Under the pieces are notes generated by a model. The model ran no database searches and was not told the DNA's origin. It saw nothing but the letters and a program-made list of their open reading frames with translations. DNA of 64,000 bases from Acidobacteriota bacterium. GTDB taxonomy: Bacteria > Pseudomonadota > Alphaproteobacteria > Caulobacterales > Hyphomonadaceae. Position numbers and translations under genes: made by a program. The DNA lies in contig JADJRB010000001.1 of the NCBI GenBank assembly GCA_016712445.1, positions 1 through 64,000 of the forward strand, in the 5' to 3' direction. Every line of letters starts with the position of its first letter. Position 1 is the first letter of the stretch. This document shows, in pieces, positions 60,032 through 64,000 of this stretch.

Positions 60032-61213
60032 ATGCCATTGAAATCCCACGAATTCACCAGCGAGAGCGTTGCCGAAGGCCATCCGGACAAGGTGTCGGAC
60101 CAGATCTCGGATGCGATTGTTGACCTGTTCCTGTCGCGCGATCCGACTGCCAAAGTCGCAGTCGAGACACTTTGCACGACCAACCTTGTCGTGCTGGCAG
60201 GCGAAGTGCGCACCAACAATGGCGCTGTCGTGTCACCCGATGAGATGAACGAAGCGGCCCGCGCCGTGGTCAAGCGGATCGGCTACGAGCAGGACGGCTT
60301 TCACTGGAAGAACATGCGCGTCGAGAACTACGTGCACGGACAGTCGGCCGAGATCGCAAAAGGCGTCGAGGAAGGCCAGGGTCTGTTCAAGGAAGAAGGG
60401 GCCGGGGACCAGGGCATCATGTTCGGGTACGCCACGACCGAGACGCCGGAGCTGATGCCGGCGACGCTGGTCTATTCGCACCAGATCCTCGAGCGCCTCG
60501 CTGAGCTGCGCCATTCGGGCAAGCACCCGGAACTCGAGCCGGACGCCAAGAGCCAGGTGACGCTGCAATACCAGGGCTCGCGCCCGGTAGGCGTCAATGC
60601 CGTGGTCGTCTCGCACCAGCACAAGGAGCATGTGAGCCAGGAAGCGCTGCGCGAGATCATTCGCCCTGTCGTGAAGTCCGTGCTGCCGGAGGGCTGGTTC
60701 CCGCCCGAGGAGAAGTTCTATGTCAACCCGACCGGCAGCTTCTTCATCGGGGGGCCGGATGGCGACTCGGGCCTGACGGGCCGCAAGATCATCGTTGACA
60801 CCTATGGCGGCGCGGCGCCGCATGGCGGCGGCGCCTTCTCGGGCAAGGACCCCTCGAAGGTCGACCGGTCGGCAGCTTATGCCACGCGCTACCTCGCCAA
60901 GAACATCGTGGCCTCGGGCCTGGCGGAGCGCTGCACCATCCAGGTCAGCTATGCGATCGGCGTGGCCCAGCCCCTGTCCATCTACGTCGACACGCACGGC
61001 ACCGGCAAAGCCGACGAAGCGCGCATCGCGGCGGAGCTGCGCAAACTGTTCGACCTCTCACCGAAGGGTATCCGTACGCACCTGAAGCTCAGTGCGCCGA
61101 TCTACAGCCCGACTGCCGCCTATGGCCATTTCGGCCGGGTGCCGGGCAATGACGGCACGTTCACCTGGGAAAAAACCGACCTCGCCGACGAGTTGAAGCG
61201 GCTGGTGAATTAA
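60032..61213 (+). CDS. metK: S-adenosylmethionine synthetase
   Basis: MetK makes S-adenosylmethionine from methionine and ATP. FTSESVAEGHPDKVSDQISD, EGAGDQGIMFGYAT (P-loop like), GRKIIVDTYGGAAPHGGGAF and GKDPSKVDRSAAY are diagnostic. 393 residues, typical of the family. The purU stop is 27 bases upstream, too short for a separate leader riboswitch. Confidence 0.97.
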   Translation: MPLKSHEFTSESVAEGHPDKVSDQISDAIVDLFLSRDPTAKVAVETLCTTNLVVLAGEVRTNNGAVVSPDEMNEAARAVVKRIGYEQDGFHWKNMRVENYVHGQSAEIAKGVEEGQGLFKEEGAGDQGIMFGYATTETPELMPATLVYSHQILERLAELRHSGKHPELEPDAKSQVTLQYQGSRPVGVNAVVVSHQHKEHVSQEALREIIRPVVKSVLPEGWFPPEEKFYVNPTGSFFIGGPDGDSGLTGRKIIVDTYGGAAPHGGGAFSGKDPSKVDRSAAYATRYLAKNIVASGLAERCTIQVSYAIGVAQPLSIYVDTHGTGKADEARIAAELRKLFDLSPKGIRTHLKLSAPIYSPTAAYGHFGRVPGNDGTFTWEKTDLADELKRLVN

Positions 61214-61408
61214 CCGCAAGGTGCGCGAATACCTCCTACAGGCGAATTGACTCCCGCCCCTGTAGAAACACCGTCAGTCATGCCGTGTTCAGGCACGATC
61301 ACGTTAACCGTGACCGATGAATGTTGTCTTGCCGCGCCTGCATTTTGCAAGCTAGGCTAGTGTTTCGAGGTTTCGGGGGCGGGACCTGGGTTTTCTGGAG
61401 TGAATACA

Positions 61409-64000
61409 ATGCCGTTTGACTCTCGTCAGGATCTTGATGGGCTCGAATTCCGTTCGCTGGACGGAACAGATTGGTCGGACGGCGGCGCCTTCCGGATCGG
61501 TGCGACGCCGGCATTCTTTGACGGTCTCGGCACGTCTTTCGAAGCGCTCGAGCGGCTTGCCACGTTCGCCTACTCGTCGCACGCGCTCAATTGCTGTCCC
61601 TGCGGGCAGGACCATTCGGCTGACCTGATGGCGCACAAGATCTCGCTGGCCGCAGCGACCGTTGAAATCGGCGCGCGGCTCGTCTCCGAAGGCACGCAGT
61701 TCGCCCCGGATGGCAGCCCTGAGCAGGCGACCGTGCTCATCCCCGGCGAAGCCGGCGGCACGACCACCACCGCGGGAACCATTGCGCTCGGCGATTCGAT
61801 TGTCAGCCAGATTGAAGTCAGCGGCGACCAGGACTGGTTTGCAATCCAGCTCGAAGCGGGTGTCACCTACGAATTCACGCTCAACGGATCGGGCGCGAAT
61901 GCGCTGGGCGACCCCTATCTCGAGATCATGAACTCGACCGGTTCGCAGGCTGCGTTCAACGACGACGGGGGCGTCGGCCTGAACTCCACCCTGCGCTTCA
62001 CGCCGACCCGGTCAGGGGTGTTTTATGTCAACGCGCACGGCTGGATCGATGCCGGCGGGGCGACGTCGACGGGAACCTACACGCTGACGGCAATCCAGGC
62101 GCCGCCGCTGCCGACTTATACGGTTGCCGAGATTGCCAACTACCTCGTTACGCAAGGCTCGTCGGCCGGGCGCCACTGGAACCAGACCACAATCACCTAC
62201 AACATCCAGGCGCTGACAGCTGCTCAACAAACCCTTGCGGAGCGCGCGCTGGCGATGTGGTCGGCCGTAACGCCGCTCACCTTCACGCGCGTCACCAGCG
62301 GCGGCAACATCACATTCACGAACGTCGACCCCGATCCGGATCCGGCCGATCCGACGGCAGCTGCGGCGTATGCGCAGAATACGTTCACGGGCAACTTCAT
62401 CACCGCCAGCACGGTCGTCATCACGAGCAACTGGCAGAGCGGCGACACCGCCTTCGACAGCTACACCCAGCAGACCTATATCCACGAGATCGGGCACGCG
62501 CTCGGCCTCGGCCATGCGGGGCCATACAACGGCACAGCCGACTGGGGCACCGACAACATCTACACGAACGACAACTGGGCCCAGACGGTCATGTCGTATT
62601 TTGACCAGCAGGAATCCGGCCACGGCAGCTACCGCTTCGTGCTCGGTCTTCAGCAGGCGGACATTGTCGCGGCCCAGACGCTCTACGGTGCGCGCCCCGG
62701 CGGCACGAACGCAGGCAACACGACGTTCGGTTTCAATTCGACGGCGCCCGGCACCAATATCGACTGGTCGCAATTTGTGCTCGTCCAGGCGGAAGGCACG
62801 TATCGCCGGCCGCCTTCGATGACAATCTATGACACCGCGGGGGTCGACACGATCAACCTCTCCGGCTTCTCGCAGCCCCAGATCCTTGACCTGCGCCCCG
62901 GCACATTCTCAAGCCTTGGGGATCGCCCGATTGCTGGCCAGGTCAATTATTCAAACGTCATCTCGATCGCCGCAGGGACGATCATCGAGAACGCGGTCGG
63001 CGGTGCGGGCGGAGACACGATTACAGGCAATGACGCCAACAACACGATCACGCTTGGCGGCGGCGCGGACACGTTCGTCTATCTGACGAACGGCGGCGCC
63101 GACACCATCACTGATTTTTCGGTCGCGGTTGATCGCATCGATCTGACGGCGTTCTCTTCAGCTGCCGCACTGGCGGCGTTCAATGGCCGGACAGCTTCCG
63201 CCGGCGGCACGCTTCTGACCTTCGCGGCCGGGCAGACCATCCTGCTTCAGGGCGTCTCCACCGGGCAGCTGACACAGGCGAACCTGATCCTTTCCGGCAG
63301 CCCGCCTCCGCCTCCGCCTCCGCCTCCGCCGGGAACGCTGACTGGTACTCCGAATGCTGACTATCTCGTGGGCACCGCAAGCAATGACCAGATCTTCGGA
63401 CTCGGAGGTTCGGACACTCTAGTAGGCCTTCAGGGTAACGATGTGCTGGATGGGGGCGACGGCGATGATGTTCTCATCGGCGGCGAAGGTGCGGATCAAA
63501 TGATCGGGGGCACCGGCTTTGACATTGTAAGCTATTTTTATGCGACCACTGGTGTGAATTTCAACGTACTGACCGGGGGAACCAGCGGAGAAGCAGCTGG
63601 AGACAGCTACTCCGGCATTGAAATGTTCTACGGATCTCAGTTTGGCGACACCATACAGGGATCTGACGGAAACGATCAGATTGCAGGGTTTGCAGGCAAT
63701 GATTTCATTTCGACCGGCATTTCTGACGATGTGATTATTGGTGGAGAAGGCGCCGACACTCTGGATGGCGGTGAGGGCTTCGACATCGCAAGCTATTTTT
63801 ATGCTCAAGCCGGCGTTACCTTCAACGTTGTGACCGGCGGCACCGGCGGGGAAGCCTCCGGTGATGTATTTATCAGTATAGAGATGTTCTATGGTTCAAA
63901 TTTCAATGACGAGATGGTGGGCGATAGCGCCGGCGATTTCCTGATAGGATTTGGCGGCGATGACAGACTGTTCGGGAATGGCGGCAACGATCAATTGATC
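61409..64000 (+). CDS. Secreted M10-type metalloprotease with PPC domain and RTX repeats, 3' partial
   Basis: The frame is open from 61409 (after CTGGAG) to the window end, 864 codons. After an N-terminal region without a classical signal peptide comes a PPC-type domain (about residues 130-225: SGDQDWFAIQLEAGVTYEF, NAHGWIDAGGATSTG), then the zinc protease: HEIGHALGLGH at about residues 359-369 and the Met-turn VMSYFDQ at about 395. A beta-roll start (GAGGDTITGND), a ten-residue proline run (63302-63331) and further RTX-type GGxGxD repeats follow. The absence of a signal peptide and presence of RTX repeats indicate type I secretion; no transporter is in view. The protein continues past base 64000. 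Confidence 0.9.
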   Translation, partial: MPFDSRQDLDGLEFRSLDGTDWSDGGAFRIGATPAFFDGLGTSFEALERLATFAYSSHALNCCPCGQDHSADLMAHKISLAAATVEIGARLVSEGTQFAPDGSPEQATVLIPGEAGGTTTTAGTIALGDSIVSQIEVSGDQDWFAIQLEAGVTYEFTLNGSGANALGDPYLEIMNSTGSQAAFNDDGGVGLNSTLRFTPTRSGVFYVNAHGWIDAGGATSTGTYTLTAIQAPPLPTYTVAEIANYLVTQGSSAGRHWNQTTITYNIQALTAAQQTLAERALAMWSAVTPLTFTRVTSGGNITFTNVDPDPDPADPTAAAAYAQNTFTGNFITASTVVITSNWQSGDTAFDSYTQQTYIHEIGHALGLGHAGPYNGTADWGTDNIYTNDNWAQTVMSYFDQQESGHGSYRFVLGLQQADIVAAQTLYGARPGGTNAGNTTFGFNSTAPGTNIDWSQFVLVQAEGTYRRPPSMTIYDTAGVDTINLSGFSQPQILDLRPGTFSSLGDRPIAGQVNYSNVISIAAGTIIENAVGGAGGDTITGNDANNTITLGGGADTFVYLTNGGADTITDFSVAVDRIDLTAFSSAAALAAFNGRTASAGGTLLTFAAGQTILLQGVSTGQLTQANLILSGSPPPPPPPPPPGTLTGTPNADYLVGTASNDQIFGLGGSDTLVGLQGNDVLDGGDGDDVLIGGEGADQMIGGTGFDIVSYFYATTGVNFNVLTGGTSGEAAGDSYSGIEMFYGSQFGDTIQGSDGNDQIAGFAGNDFISTGISDDVIIGGEGADTLDGGEGFDIASYFYAQAGVTFNVVTGGTGGEASGDVFISIEMFYGSNFNDEMVGDSAGDFLIGFGGDDRLFGNGGNDQLI
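63494..63906 (+). repeat. Two ~60-residue RTX units in the protease tail
   Basis: A unit of the form GADxxxGGxGFDIxSYFYA - GVxFNVxTGGTxGEAxGD - IEMFYGSxFxD occurs at about 63494-63660 and again at about 63748-63906. Coordinates approximate; more copies may follow beyond the window. Confidence 0.75.

Overview
The window looks like chromosomal DNA of a high-GC Gram-negative alphaproteobacterium. A Caulobacterales/Hyphomonadaceae-type organism is my best guess. The reasons are a TonB-dependent receptor in a LacI-controlled sugar locus, a Zymomonas-like ROK fructokinase, the alphaproteobacterial form of aspartate decarboxylase and an ahcY-purU-metK cluster. This placement is inferred from gene content, not from a marker gene.

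Layout. (1) 1-2363: FtsX-type ABC permease, cut by the window edge. (2) 2543-3380: a decayed IS5-family element with CTAG target duplication. (3) 2507-15942: a carbohydrate-utilisation locus: tandem-domain SGNH lipoprotein esterase, MFS transporter, GH68/GH32/GH43-like five-bladed-propeller glycosidase, LacI repressor, HSL-type esterase, fructokinase, neutral-ceramidase-like hydrolase and TonB-dependent receptor. Five similar palindromes of the form T(A/G)CAAACGTTTG(C/T)A lie upstream of these genes, so the locus reads as one LacI regulon; the IS sits between one of the operators and the SGNH gene. (4) 16189-22951: a sulfide/persulfide module (DUF2892, thioredoxin, sulfide:quinone oxidoreductase), divergent from an RND efflux operon that ends in an ArsR-type regulator. 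(5) 23306-26680: a large TIR - transmembrane - WD40 protein. (6) 27105-31131: a TetR repressor with paired operators, divergent from a meta-cleavage aromatic catabolism operon. (7) 31195-35384: small mixed genes (DksA-like zinc finger, VirB10/TrbI remnant, panD, an unknown lipoprotein, a GT2). (8) 35729-57548: a surface-polysaccharide locus of visibly lower GC in its middle, with Wzm/Wzt export, all five steps to UDP-ManNAc3NAcA (WbpA, B, E, D, I types), two AsnB-type amidotransferases, glycosyltransferases, a sulfotransferase and rfbA/rfbB. (9) 57716-61213: the methyl-cycle genes ahcY, purU and metK. (10) 61409-end: a secreted M10 metalloprotease with PPC and RTX repeats, open at the window edge.

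A striking property is the density of single-base indels. At least 18 genes are broken, many at short homopolymers, while very long genes such as the 3.3-kb RND pump are intact. The broken genes are functionally unrelated and include housekeeping panD, so uncorrected sequencing or assembly error is the more likely cause. I list them as broken as sequenced and give the intact product each would encode. Coordinates of frameshifts are approximate to within roughly 20 bases.
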